Source: Polynucleobacter sp. TSB-Sco08W16 (GTDB lineage: Bacteria; Pseudomonadota; Gammaproteobacteria; Burkholderiales; Burkholderiaceae). Taken from it: a DNA stretch of 64,000 bases. The stretch is taken from positions 1 to 64,000 of the forward strand of contig NZ_CP061291.1 of assembly GCF_018687455.1 (NCBI RefSeq). The letters run 5' to 3'. Each line of letters begins with the position of its first letter. Position 1 is the stretch's first letter. Made by a program: the position numbers and the translations under genes. The notes beneath the pieces are model-generated. The model saw nothing but the letters and a program-made list of their open reading frames with translations. It made no database searches and was not told the DNA's origin. Below are positions 39,188 through 48,361 of this stretch, piece by piece.

Positions 39188-40390
39188 AAAAATGGCAAAA
39201 GAAAAGTTCGAGCGGACAAAACCGCACGTAAACGTAGGCACCATCGGTCACGTTGACCACGGTAAAACCACATTGACAGCAGCAATCGCAACTGTGCTCT
39301 CAAAAGCATTCGGTGGCGAAGCAAAAGCATACGATCAGATCGATGCTGCTCCAGAAGAAAAAGCACGTGGTATTACGATTAATACTGCACACGTTGAGTA
39401 CGAGACTGCAAATCGTCACTACGCACACGTGGATTGCCCAGGACATGCTGACTACGTTAAGAACATGATTACTGGTGCTGCGCAGATGGACGGCGCAATT
39501 TTAGTTTGCTCTGCAGCTGACGGCCCAATGCCACAAACTCGTGAGCACATCCTCTTGGCACGCCAAGTGGGCGTTCCTTACATCGTTGTTTTCTTGAACA
39601 AGTGCGACATGGTTGATGACGCTGAATTGCTCGAGTTAGTTGAAATGGAAGTTCGTGAGCTTCTGTCTAAATATGACTTCCCAGGCGATGACACACCAAT
39701 CGTTCAAGGTTCTGCTAAGTTAGCGCTTGAAGGCGACGAAGGCCCATTGGGTAAAGAAGCCATCATGAAATTGGCTGAAGCACTCGATACATACATCCCA
39801 ACTCCAGAGCGTGCAATTGATGGCGCGTTCTTGATGCCAGTAGAAGACGTGTTCTCTATCTCCGGTCGCGGTACTGTTGTAACCGGTCGTATCGAGCGTG
39901 GCATCGTTAAAGTCGGCGAAGAGATCGAAATTATCGGTATTAAGCCAACCCTCAAGACAACTTGTACTGGCGTTGAAATGTTCCGCAAATTGCTCGACCA
40001 AGGTCAAGCAGGCGATAACGTTGGTATCTTATTGCGCGGTACAAAACGTGAAGAAGTTGAGCGCGGCCAAGTATTGGCTAAGCCAGGTTCAATCACCCCA
40101 CATACTCACTTTACAGCCGAGGTTTATATCTTGGGTAAAGATGAAGGTGGTCGTCATACTCCATTCTTTAACAACTATCGTCCACAGTTCTACTTCCGTA
40201 CAACGGACGTTACTGGTTCAATCGAGTTGCCAAAAGACAAAGAAATGGTGATGCCTGGTGATAACGTCACAATTACCGTAAAACTCATCGCTCCTATCGC
40301 GATGGAAGAAGGTTTACGTTTTGCGATCCGTGAAGGTGGCCGTACTGTTGGCGCCGGCGTGGTTGCAAAGATTTTGGCTTAAGTAGTAGT
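39188..40390 (+). repeat. Copy 1 of a 1203-bp identical repeat containing tuf
   Basis: This stretch appears identical, base for base, to 55980-57182, at a constant offset of 16792. Identity begins four bases before the ATG and ends eight bases after the stop codon. Beyond those points the two loci are unrelated. This is the mark of ongoing gene conversion between tuf copies. Confidence 0.93.
39192..40382 (+). CDS. tuf: Elongation factor Tu (copy 1)
   Basis: EF-Tu is the GTPase that brings aminoacyl-tRNA to the ribosome. The 396-residue product has G1 GHVDHGKTT (about 18-26), G3 DCPGHADY and G4 NKCD, followed by the two beta-barrel domains. It lies after tRNA-Tyr/Gly/Thr and before tRNA-Trp-secE, matching enteric tufB. 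Protein and DNA are the same as the second copy at 55984-57174. Confidence 0.98.
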   Translation: MAKEKFERTKPHVNVGTIGHVDHGKTTLTAAIATVLSKAFGGEAKAYDQIDAAPEEKARGITINTAHVEYETANRHYAHVDCPGHADYVKNMITGAAQMDGAILVCSAADGPMPQTREHILLARQVGVPYIVVFLNKCDMVDDAELLELVEMEVRELLSKYDFPGDDTPIVQGSAKLALEGDEGPLGKEAIMKLAEALDTYIPTPERAIDGAFLMPVEDVFSISGRGTVVTGRIERGIVKVGEEIEIIGIKPTLKTTCTGVEMFRKLLDQGQAGDNVGILLRGTKREEVERGQVLAKPGSITPHTHFTAEVYILGKDEGGRHTPFFNNYRPQFYFRTTDVTGSIELPKDKEMVMPGDNVTITVKLIAPIAMEEGLRFAIREGGRTVGAGVVAKILA

Positions 40391-40399
40391 TTTTTATAA

Positions 40400-40475
40400 A
40401 GGGGTGTAGCTCAATTGGCAGAGCGTTGGTCTCCAAAACCAAAGGTTGGGGGTTCGATGCCCTCCGCCCCTGCCA
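40400..40475 (+). tRNA. tRNA-Trp (anticodon CCA)
   Basis: This 76-nt cloverleaf has AGGGGTG pairing with CGCCCCT (one G-T pair), an anticodon stem around loop CTCCAAA, and an encoded CCA. It sits between tuf and secE and is probably cut from the same transcript. Confidence 0.97.
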
Positions 40476-40495
40476 CGATTTGAACTGAAAGTTAT

Positions 40496-40873
40496 ATGTC
40501 TCAACACACTGCAAGTCACTCTGAAGAAAAGAGCAGCTGGGTCTCAGGACTCGCTGCTTTAATCGTCGTTGTTGCGTTAGTTCTTTACTACACGCTCATC
40601 GACCAATCTTTATTGGTGCGTTTAGCAGTTTTGTTTGGCGGCATTGCAGCAGCAGTGACGATTGTGGCGATTTCACCTGATGGGCGTCGTTTTATTGCCT
40701 ATGCAAAAGACTCTTGGTATGAAGTAAAAAAGGTTGTTTGGCCAACTCGTAAAGAGACTACCCAAATGACTCTAGTCGTATTTGGCTTTGTTCTGATCAT
40801 GTCCTTGTTTCTATGGATTGCAGACAAATTGATTGAATGGCTAGTTTTTTCAGTCTTTTTGGGCTGGAAGTGA
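40496..40873 (+). CDS. secE: Preprotein translocase subunit SecE
   Basis: SecE clamps SecY in the Sec channel. The 125-residue form has three membrane helices, with the conserved cytosolic amphipathic helix and motif SWYEVKKVVWPTRKET. It precedes nusG by 7 bp, the universal secE-nusG pair. Confidence 0.96.
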   Translation: MSQHTASHSEEKSSWVSGLAALIVVVALVLYYTLIDQSLLVRLAVLFGGIAAAVTIVAISPDGRRFIAYAKDSWYEVKKVVWPTRKETTQMTLVVFGFVLIMSLFLWIADKLIEWLVFSVFLGWK

Positions 40874-40880
40874 GTAAAAA

Positions 40881-41453
40881 ATGATTGATTCTGAAGTAGC
40901 TGCAAATCCACAAGCAACCGGTAATATGCGCTGGTACGTGATCCATGCCTATTCTGGTATGGAAAAAAGCGTTAAAAAAGGCCTCGAAGAGCGTATTGCA
41001 CGTTCTGGTATGCCTGAGAAATTTGGCCGTATTTTGGTCCCTTCCGAAGAGGTTGTGGAGATCAAATCTGGTACTAAATCAGTAACTGAGCGTCGTTTCT
41101 TCCCAGGTTATGTCCTAATCGAGATGGAAATGACTGACGAAAGCTGGCATTTGGTCAAAAATACACCAAAAGTAACTGGTTTCGTAGGCGGTGTCCGTAA
41201 TCGCCCAAGTCCGATTTCTACCGCAGAAGTTACCAAAATCATGGATCAAATGCAGGCTGGTGTAGATAAGCCGAAGCCTAAGACCCTGTTTGAGGTGGGT
41301 GAGATGGTTCGTGTTAAAGAAGGGCCATTTACAGACTTCAACGGAAATGTCGAAGAAGTGAACTACGAGAAGTCAAGATTGCGTGTTTCTGTTACAATTT
41401 TTGGCCGCGGTACCCCAGTTGAGCTGGAGTTCGGCCAAGTAGAAAAGATGTAA
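40881..41453 (+). CDS. nusG: Transcription antitermination factor NusG
   Basis: NusG binds RNA polymerase and links it to Rho or the ribosome. The 190-residue protein has the NGN domain (MRWYVIHAYSGMEKSVKKGL, about 15-34) and a C-terminal KOW domain (VGEMVRVKEGPFTDFNG). The N-terminal 14 residues are an extra lead before the conserved start; an internal ATG at 40926 is possible but less likely. It starts 7 bp after secE. Confidence 0.97.
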   Translation: MIDSEVAANPQATGNMRWYVIHAYSGMEKSVKKGLEERIARSGMPEKFGRILVPSEEVVEIKSGTKSVTERRFFPGYVLIEMEMTDESWHLVKNTPKVTGFVGGVRNRPSPISTAEVTKIMDQMQAGVDKPKPKTLFEVGEMVRVKEGPFTDFNGNVEEVNYEKSRLRVSVTIFGRGTPVELEFGQVEKM

Positions 41454-41610
41454 AAACAAGGACTTAGTCCTGTTTTGCAGTAGTTAGTAGTAAATAGTTT
41501 TAAGTGGTTAGCAATAACCGAGGAGCGGAGCTAGAAAGCCAAAAACTAGTGAAGCGTTTACTCAACAGCGGTCTTTCCTAATGAGGTAAGGCGCGCTTTA
41601 AGGAGCACAC
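41454..41610 (+). promoter_or_regulatory. nusG-rplK gap with a hairpin and the rplK leader
   Basis: Just after nusG, bases 41454-41463 pair with 41467-41475 (a stem with one bulged A, loop TTA), followed by a very short T-run. This could be a weak terminator or processing site. The remaining 130 bp form the rplK leader, where L1 feedback control operates in other bacteria. I could not identify the L1 site with confidence. The rplK RBS is AAGGAG. Confidence 0.45.
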
Positions 41611-42042
41611 ATGGCAAAGAAGATTATTGGCTTTATTAAGCTGCAGATCCCTGCAGGTAAAGCAAATCCATCACCACCCGTAGGTCCAGCATTGGGTCAA
41701 CGCGGTCTTAACATTATGGAATTCTGTAAGGCGTTCAATGCTCAAACTCAGAGCATGGAACCTGGCCTGCCAATTCCAGTCGTGATTACAGCGTTTGCTG
41801 ATAAGAGCTTCACATTCATTATGAAGACTCCTCCAGCAACCATCATGATTAAGAAAGCTGCGAAGATTGAAAAAGGATCACCACGTCCACATACGGACAA
41901 GGTAGGAAAAATTACTCGTGCCCAAGCGGAAGAAATCGCTAAAGCAAAAATGCCAGATTTGACAGCGGCCGATATGGATGCAGCTGTTAGAACAATCGCT
42001 GGTAGCGCCCGTTCCATGGGCATCACTGTGGAAGGTCTGTAA
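41611..42042 (+). CDS. rplK: 50S ribosomal protein L11
   Basis: L11 forms part of the GTPase-associated centre on 23S rRNA. The 143-residue product has the Pro-rich start KLQIPAGKANPSPPVGPALG and the RNA-binding C-terminal domain ending RSMGITVEGL. It precedes rplA by 2 bp. Confidence 0.98.
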   Translation: MAKKIIGFIKLQIPAGKANPSPPVGPALGQRGLNIMEFCKAFNAQTQSMEPGLPIPVVITAFADKSFTFIMKTPPATIMIKKAAKIEKGSPRPHTDKVGKITRAQAEEIAKAKMPDLTAADMDAAVRTIAGSARSMGITVEGL

Positions 42043-42044
42043 TC

Positions 42045-42746
42045 ATGACTAAGTTATCTAAACGCGTTAAGGCAATTCAATCTAAGGTTGATGCCAACAA
42101 GTTCTACCCATTAGAAGATGCATTGAACCTCGTTAAAGAGTGCGCAACTGCGAAATTTGATGAGTCTATTGATGTTGCTGTTCAATTGGGTATTGATGCA
42201 AAGAAATCTGACCAAGTTGTGCGTGGCGCAGTAGTGCTCCCAGCTGGCACAGGCAAGCATGTTCGTGTTGCTGTTTTTGCACAAGGCGAGAAGGCTGAAC
42301 AAGCTAAAGCTGCTGGTGCAGAAATTGTAGGCATGGAAGAACTTGCTGAGCAAATTAAAGGCGGCAAAATTGATTTCGATATTTTGATCGCATCTCCAGA
42401 CACAATGAAAATCGTTGGTACTTTAGGTCAAGTATTGGGCCCACGTGGTTTGATGCCAAATCCAAAAGTAGGAACAGTGACTCCTGATGTAGCTACTGCA
42501 GTTAAGAATGCAAAAGCAGGTCAAGTTCAGTTTCGTGTGGACAAAGCCGGTATCGTGCATGCAAGCATTGGCCGTCGTTCATTCGAGCCAGCTGCATTGA
42601 AATCAAACTTGCTCGCATTGCTTGAGGCTTTGAATAAAGCCAAGCCTCCTGCATCAAAAGGTATTTATTTAAAGAAGGTTGCCGTAAGCAGCACCATGGG
42701 TGCAGGCGTACGTATTGACCAAGCATCGTTACAGGCAGCGGCTTAA
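42045..42746 (+). CDS. rplA: 50S ribosomal protein L1
   Basis: L1 forms the mobile stalk near the E site and usually represses its own operon. The 233-residue product has the signature region VGTLGQVLGPRGLMPNPKVG. It is coupled to rplK. An inverted repeat TTACAGGC/GCCTGTAA (42729-42736, 42750-42757) spans its stop codon. Confidence 0.98.
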   Translation: MTKLSKRVKAIQSKVDANKFYPLEDALNLVKECATAKFDESIDVAVQLGIDAKKSDQVVRGAVVLPAGTGKHVRVAVFAQGEKAEQAKAAGAEIVGMEELAEQIKGGKIDFDILIASPDTMKIVGTLGQVLGPRGLMPNPKVGTVTPDVATAVKNAKAGQVQFRVDKAGIVHASIGRRSFEPAALKSNLLALLEALNKAKPPASKGIYLKKVAVSSTMGAGVRIDQASLQAAA

Positions 42747-42829
42747 TCAGCCTGTAACAAAAAAGAACTTTGGGTCGGCTCCTGCTCTTTGAGTGAGAGT
42801 CGAACATCAAAGACCGTTGGTGGATTGGT

Positions 42830-42970
42830 TGCTAGTACAGAGTTAATTCTTAATCGTTACGAAAGTAATAGCCAGCGCAGATGGCGACCCTGAAAAGATA
42901 TTCACAAGATCTCTTGTGATGAAACGATCAGACGCTGGTGTGTAACCCCAACTGGAAACAGTTGGTTTTT
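42830..42970 (+). promoter_or_regulatory. L10 (rplJ) leader with a terminator-like hairpin
   Basis: The stem CCAGCG (42872-42877) / CGCTGG (42933-42938) encloses a hairpin TCACAAG-ATCT-CTTGTGA (42902-42919). This resembles the known L10 leader bound by the L10-L7/L12 complex. It is followed by CCAACTG-GAAA-CAGTTGG and five Ts (42948-42970), which is shaped like an intrinsic terminator and ends 13 bases before the rplJ GTG. Confidence 0.7.
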
Positions 42971-42983
42971 ATGGAGTTAAACC

Positions 42984-43622
42984 GTGCCTTTGAATGTACA
43001 AGACAAAAAAGCGATTGTTGCTGATGTCGGCGCTCAATTGGCTGGAGCCCAAACTGTCGTGCTCGCTGAATACCGTGGTATTCCAGTAGAGCAGTTGACA
43101 AAGCTACGTGCAAGCGCACGTGACCAAGGTGTATATCTTCGCGTTTTGAAGAACACATTGGCACGCCGTGCTGCCCAAGGCACACAGTTTGAGCCTCTTG
43201 CTGATTCGATGGTTGGCCCCTTGATTTACGGCATCTCTGCTGATCCGATTGCTTCGGCAAAAGTATTGCAGGCATTTGCTAAGACTCAAGATTTGCTAGT
43301 CATTAAAGCTGGCTTATATAACGGCAAGTTGTTAGACGTTGCAGGCGTTAAAGCCCTTGCAACAATTCCAAGCCGCGACGAGTTGTTATCTCAGTTGTTG
43401 GGTGTGATGTTGGCCCCAGTTTCTGCGATGGCTCGCGTATTGGGCGCAGTAGCAGCACAAAAGGCAGAGGGAGCACCCGCTCCTGTTGCAGCACCTGCAG
43501 TTGAAGCAGCAGCCCCAGCAGAAGTAGTTGCTGAAGCCGCCGCTCCAGAAGCAAGCGCTGAGCCTGCAGCCGCAGCCCCAGAAGCTGGAACAGAAGCAAA
43601 AGAAACCCCTGCCGCTGAATAA
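42984..43622 (+). CDS. rplJ: 50S ribosomal protein L10 with an Ala/Pro/Glu-rich tail
   Basis: L10 anchors L7/L12 dimers to the ribosome. Residues of about 1-160 are a normal L10 (PLNVQDKKAIVADVGAQLAG at the start and the C-terminal L12-binding helix). The 212-residue product then adds some 45 residues rich in Ala, Pro and Glu (for example EGAPAPVAAPAVEAAAPAE), beyond the usual 165-175. The start is GTG 42984 with a GGAG RBS. It is regulated by the leader upstream. Confidence 0.97.
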   Translation: MPLNVQDKKAIVADVGAQLAGAQTVVLAEYRGIPVEQLTKLRASARDQGVYLRVLKNTLARRAAQGTQFEPLADSMVGPLIYGISADPIASAKVLQAFAKTQDLLVIKAGLYNGKLLDVAGVKALATIPSRDELLSQLLGVMLAPVSAMARVLGAVAAQKAEGAPAPVAAPAVEAAAPAEVVAEAAAPEASAEPAAAAPEAGTEAKETPAAE

Positions 43623-43658
43623 GCGACAGATTAACTATTTAAGTATTAGGAGCTAAAA

Positions 43659-44033
43659 ATGGCGATTACTAAAGAAGAAATTATTGATGCAGTAGGTAGC
43701 ATGTCCGTTATGGATTTGAACGACTTGGTTAAAGCGTTCGAAGAGAAGTTTGGTGTTTCCGCTGCAGCGATGGCTGTTGCTGGTCCTGCTGGTGCCGCTG
43801 GTGGCGCTGCTGCTGAAGAGCAAACAGAATTCACTGTTAACTTGCTCGAAGCTGGCGCAAACAAGGTTTCAGTAATTAAGGCAGTTCGCGAAATTACTGG
43901 TCTTGGCTTGAAAGAAGCTAAGGACTTGGTTGACGGTGCACCGAAGCCAATCAAAGAAGCTGTTGATAAGAAGACAGCTGAAGAAGCTAAGAAGAAGCTT
44001 GAAGAAGCCGGCGCTAAAGCAGAACTCAAGTAA
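43659..44033 (+). CDS. rplL: 50S ribosomal protein L7/L12
   Basis: L7/L12 forms the flexible stalk that recruits translation GTPases. The 124-residue product has the N-terminal dimer domain, an Ala/Gly-rich hinge ([14 protein letters not shown]), and the C-terminal domain with [20 protein letters not shown]. Length is normal. It lies 36 bp after rplJ and is followed by strong hairpins. Confidence 0.98.
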
Positions 44034-44044
44034 TACAAACTCAG

Positions 44045-44132
44045 CTAGCGCTTCTCAAAAAGAAGCGTTAGTCCTGTTGGGTTTGACCATTAGTGGTCAA
44101 ACCCGATTTCATTTCTGATTGAAATCGGGTTT
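44045..44132 (+). promoter_or_regulatory. Three hairpins in the rplL-rpoB gap, two mutually exclusive
   Basis: Hairpin 1 pairs 44045-44055 with 44061-44071 (one G-T pair). Hairpin 2 pairs GGGTTTGACCA (44079-44089) with TGGTCAAACCC (44094-44104). Hairpin 3 pairs AAACCCGATTTCA (44099-44111) with TGAAATCGGGTTT (44120-44132). Hairpins 2 and 3 share bases 44099-44104, so they cannot both form fully. E. coli has an attenuator and an RNase III site in the same gap. Confidence 0.8.
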
Positions 44133-44259
44133 GCCTTCTGATACGACTGCAGAATGCAAGTTTGGTCGGACACTAGATCTATTGATTTAGTGTTGTCCGC
44201 CAGTGATTGGTAGTGGCCAATCGCCAAATCTTTGTACAGTCGCTGAATTCGGAGATGAA

Positions 44260-47200
44260 ATGAACTACAGCTTCACCGAACGCAAGCGAGTCCGTAAAAG
44301 CTTTGCTAAGCGAGTAAACAACCACCAGGTTCCGTACCTGATCGCAACGCAGCTGGAATCCTACGCTAAATTTTTACAGGCTGAAAAGCCAGCAATGTCT
44401 CGTCTTACTGAGGGACTTCAAGCTGCCTTTACTTCAGCATTCCCAATTGTGTCTAACAACGGCTATGCACGTATGGAATACGTGTCTTACCAGTTGTCAC
44501 AACCACCGTTTGACGTAAAAGAATGTCAACAACGTGGATACACATACCACTCAGCCTTACGCGCAAAAGTTCGCTTGATTATTTATGATCGCGAAGCGCC
44601 TACTAAGGTGAAAGAGGTAAAAGAGAGCGAAGTCTACATGGGTGAAATTCCGCTCATGACAGAAAACGGCTCTTTTGTGATCAACGGCACTGAGCGCGTG
44701 ATCGTTTCTCAGTTGCACCGTTCCCCAGGCGTGTTCTTCGAACACGATAAGGGCAAGACACACAGCTCAGGTAAGTTGCTGTTCTCAGCACGCATCATTC
44801 CTTACCGTGGTTCATGGCTCGATTTCGAGTTTGATCCAAAAGATATCCTTTATTTCCGCGTTGACCGTCGTCGTAAGATGCCTGTCACCATTTTGCTCAA
44901 AGCAATTGGTCTAAACAACGAACAGATTCTTGCTAACTTCTTTAACTTTGACCATTTCTCATTGACTGCTAACGGCGGTTCAATGGAATTTGTGCCAGAG
45001 CGCCTCCGTGGTCAATTGGCTAGCTTTGATGTGCTTGATAAGAATGGCGTTGTAGTCATTCAAAAAGACAAGCGTATCAATGCAAAGCACATCCGCGAAC
45101 TTGAAGCTGCTAAGACAAAAACTATCGCTGTACCAGATGACTATCTAATTGGTCGTGTGGTTGCGCGCAACATTGTTGATCCAGATTCTGGTGAAATCTT
45201 GGCATACGCTAATGATGAAATCACTGAAGAGTTGTTAGCTACATTGCGCGATGCTGGCATCAAGCAATTAGAAACCATCTACACGAATGATTTGGATTCT
45301 GGCGCCTACATTTCACAGACATTGCGTACTGATGAAACCGCCGATCAAATGGCTGCCCGTATTGCCATCTATCGCATGATGCGTCCTGGCGAGCCTCCAA
45401 CAGAAGATGCTGTTGAAGCCTTGTTCCAGCGCTTGTTCTATAGCGAAGATACCTACGATTTATCTCGTGTTGGCCGTATGAAAGTCAATAGCCGTTTGAA
45501 CCGTCCAGAAATGGAAGGGCCAATGGTTCTGTCGAATGAAGATATTCTTGACACGATTAAGTCCCTCGTAGATTTGCGTAACGGCAAAGGCGAAGTAGAC
45601 GATATTGATCACTTAGGTAATCGTCGTGTGCGTTGCGTTGGTGAGTTGGCTGAAAACCAATTCCGTGCTGGTTTGTCACGTGTTGAGCGTGCGGTTAAAG
45701 AACGTCTCGGCCAGGCCGAAACAGAAAACCTCATGCCGCATGACTTGATTAACAGCAAGCCAATCTCTTCTGCGATTCGTGAGTTCTTCGGTTCCTCACA
45801 GTTGTCCCAGTTTATGGACCAAACCAACCCACTTTCAGAGATCACGCACAAGCGTCGTATTTCTGCATTGGGACCTGGTGGTTTGACCCGCGAGCGCGCA
45901 GGCTTCGAAGTGCGCGACGTGCATCCAACCCACTACGGACGTGTTTGCCCAATTGAAACTCCAGAAGGGCCAAACATTGGTTTGATCAACTCACTCGCGT
46001 TGTTTGCGCGTTTGAATGAGCACGGTTTCTTAGAAACTCCATACCGTAAGGTTTCCAATAGCAAGGTAAGCGATGAAGTGGTTTACCTCTCTGCGATTGA
46101 AGAAGCCAAGTATGTGATTGCTCAGGCAAATGCAACCATCGATAAGAGCGGCAAGTTGGCTGACGAATTGGTTTCTGCTCGTCAAGCTGGTGAGACCATG
46201 ATGGTTAGCCCAGAGCGCATCGATTTCATCGACGTTGCTCCTAGTCAGATCGTATCTGCTGCTGCTTCACTCGTTCCATTCCTTGAGCACGATGATGCGA
46301 ACCGTGCGTTGATGGGTGCGAACATGCAGCGTCAAGCGGTTCCTTGCTTGCGTCCAGATAAGCCATTAGTTGGTACCGGTTTAGAGCGCATTGTTGCGGT
46401 TGACTCAGGTACGGTTATTTTGGCTTCCCGCGGCGGTATCGTTGACTATGTTGACGCAAACCGTGTAGTTATTCGTGTAAACGATGACGAGACAGCAGCT
46501 GGTGAAGTTGGTGTGGATATTTATAACCTCATCAAGTACACCCGTTCAAACCAAAATACCAACATCAACCAACGTCCAATCGTTCAAGCTGGTGATCGTG
46601 TTGTCCGCGGCGATGTAGTTGCTGACGGCGCATCTACCGATTTGGGTGAATTGGCTTTGGGTCAAAACATGACTGTGGCATTTATGCCATGGAACGGCTA
46701 CAACTTCGAAGATTCAATCTTGATCTCTGAGAAGGTTGTTGCTGACGACCGTTACACCTCTATTCATATTGAAGAGTTGTCAGTGGTTGCGCGTGATACC
46801 AAACTTGGTTCAGAAGAAATTACTCGCGATATCTCCAATTTGGCAGAGTCACAACTCTCCCGTTTGGATGAGAGCGGTATTGTGTACATCGGTGCTGAAG
46901 TTGAAGCTGGCGACGTATTGGTTGGCAAGGTAACTCCAAAGGGTGAGACTACTCTCACTCCAGAAGAGAAGCTCCTCCGTGCGATCTTCGGTGAAAAAGC
47001 ATCTGACGTTAAAGATACTTCTTTGCGCGTTCCTTCAGGAATGATTGGTACCGTTATCGATGTTCAGGTCTTCACCCGTGAAGGCATTGAGCGCGATGCA
47101 CGTGCACAGTCAATCATTCAAGAGGAATTGCAACGCTATCGTTTGGACTTAAACGACCAGTTGCGTATTGTTGAAGGCGATGCCTTCATGCGTTTAGAAA

Positions 47201-48360
47201 AACTGTTGATTGGCAAAGTTGCCAACGGCGGTCCTCAGAAATTGGCTAAAGGCACTAAGATCGACAAGGAATACCTTGCTGGCCTGGACAAATATCATTG
47301 GTTCGACGTTCGTCCTGCAGATGACGAGGTTGCTTCGCAAGTTGAGGCGATTAAATCTTCTATCGAAGCGAAACGTAAACAGTTTGACGAAGCTTTTGAA
47401 GAGAAGCGCACCAAGCTTACCCAGGGCGATGATTTGCAACCTGGTGTAACGAAAATGGTTAAGGTGTACTTGGCTGTTAAGCGTCGCTTACAGCCTGGTG
47501 ACAAGATGGCCGGTCGTCACGGTAATAAGGGTGTGGTTTCTAAAATCGCTCCAGCGGAAGACATGCCATTTATGGCTGACGGACGCCCTGTAGACATTGT
47601 CTTGAACCCATTGGGCGTTCCTTCCCGTATGAACGTTGGCCAGATTTTGGAAACCCACTTAGGTTGGGCAGCTCAAGGTATTGGTAAGCGTATCGATGAG
47701 ATGGTTCGTGAGCATGCTAAACAAACTGAATTACGTAAGTTCTTCAAGCAGCTCTATAACGAAACAGGTCGTGTTGAAGACATCGACAACTTCACTGATG
47801 AGCAGATTAATGTTTTGGCTGAGAATCTCCGCCAAGGCTTGCCATTTGCAACCCCAGTGTTTGACGGTGCTACAGAAGCAGAAATCGGCCGCATGCTCGA
47901 GTTGGCGTATCCAGAAGATGTTGCTAAATCTTTGAAGATGACTCCTTCACGTCAGCAAATGATTTTGTGTGACGGCCGTACTGGCGATCAATTCGAGCGT
48001 CCAGTCACTGTTGGCGTAATGCACGTCTTGAAACTCCACCATTTGGTCGACGACAAGATGCACGCACGTTCAACCGGACCTTACTCTTTAGTAACGCAAC
48101 AGCCATTGGGCGGTAAAGCTCAGTTCGGTGGTCAGCGCTTTGGTGAGATGGAAGTCTGGGCCCTCGAAGCATACGGTGCTTCATATGTCTTGCAGGAAAT
48201 GCTGACAGTGAAGTCCGATGACGTCGCAGGCCGTACCAAGGTTTATGAAAACATCGTCAAGGGCGAGCACACGATTGATGCTGGCATGCCCGAATCCTTC
48301 AACGTGCTGGTAAAAGAAATCCGTTCGTTGGGTATTGACATTGACATGGAGCGCAACTGA
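44260..48360 (+). CDS. rpoB: RNA polymerase beta subunit
   Basis: The product, 1366 residues from ATG 44260 (RBS GGAGA), starts MNYSFTERKRVRKSFAKR, matching the family. An in-frame upstream start would only add 19 unlike residues. The rifampicin region FGSSQLSQFMDQTNPLSEI and HKRRISALGPGGLTRERAG shows wild-type residues at the usual resistance sites. The C-terminal GEMEVWALEAYGAS is present. Its stop is 1 bp before rpoC. Confidence 0.98.
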   Translation: MNYSFTERKRVRKSFAKRVNNHQVPYLIATQLESYAKFLQAEKPAMSRLTEGLQAAFTSAFPIVSNNGYARMEYVSYQLSQPPFDVKECQQRGYTYHSALRAKVRLIIYDREAPTKVKEVKESEVYMGEIPLMTENGSFVINGTERVIVSQLHRSPGVFFEHDKGKTHSSGKLLFSARIIPYRGSWLDFEFDPKDILYFRVDRRRKMPVTILLKAIGLNNEQILANFFNFDHFSLTANGGSMEFVPERLRGQLASFDVLDKNGVVVIQKDKRINAKHIRELEAAKTKTIAVPDDYLIGRVVARNIVDPDSGEILAYANDEITEELLATLRDAGIKQLETIYTNDLDSGAYISQTLRTDETADQMAARIAIYRMMRPGEPPTEDAVEALFQRLFYSEDTYDLSRVGRMKVNSRLNRPEMEGPMVLSNEDILDTIKSLVDLRNGKGEVDDIDHLGNRRVRCVGELAENQFRAGLSRVERAVKERLGQAETENLMPHDLINSKPISSAIREFFGSSQLSQFMDQTNPLSEITHKRRISALGPGGLTRERAGFEVRDVHPTHYGRVCPIETPEGPNIGLINSLALFARLNEHGFLETPYRKVSNSKVSDEVVYLSAIEEAKYVIAQANATIDKSGKLADELVSARQAGETMMVSPERIDFIDVAPSQIVSAAASLVPFLEHDDANRALMGANMQRQAVPCLRPDKPLVGTGLERIVAVDSGTVILASRGGIVDYVDANRVVIRVNDDETAAGEVGVDIYNLIKYTRSNQNTNINQRPIVQAGDRVVRGDVVADGASTDLGELALGQNMTVAFMPWNGYNFEDSILISEKVVADDRYTSIHIEELSVVARDTKLGSEEITRDISNLAESQLSRLDESGIVYIGAEVEAGDVLVGKVTPKGETTLTPEEKLLRAIFGEKASDVKDTSLRVPSGMIGTVIDVQVFTREGIERDARAQSIIQEELQRYRLDLNDQLRIVEGDAFMRLEKLLIGKVANGGPQKLAKGTKIDKEYLAGLDKYHWFDVRPADDEVASQVEAIKSSIEAKRKQFDEAFEEKRTKLTQGDDLQPGVTKMVKVYLAVKRRLQPGDKMAGRHGNKGVVSKIAPAEDMPFMADGRPVDIVLNPLGVPSRMNVGQILETHLGWAAQGIGKRIDEMVREHAKQTELRKFFKQLYNETGRVEDIDNFTDEQINVLAENLRQGLPFATPVFDGATEAEIGRMLELAYPEDVAKSLKMTPSRQQMILCDGRTGDQFERPVTVGVMHVLKLHHLVDDKMHARSTGPYSLVTQQPLGGKAQFGGQRFGEMEVWALEAYGASYVLQEMLTVKSDDVAGRTKVYENIVKGEHTIDAGMPESFNVLVKEIRSLGIDIDMERN

Positions 48361-48361
48361 T

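Noticed and set aside
41454..41476. Hairpin after nusG as a strong intrinsic terminator
   Set aside because: The stem has a bulge and most of the T-run is used in the stem, so termination would be weak at best. It is noted only within the leader feature.
48335..48361. Upstream start for rpoC inside rpoB
   Set aside because: The conserved protein start MKALLDLFKQ coincides with ATG 48362; the nine upstream residues only reflect the rpoB sequence in another frame.
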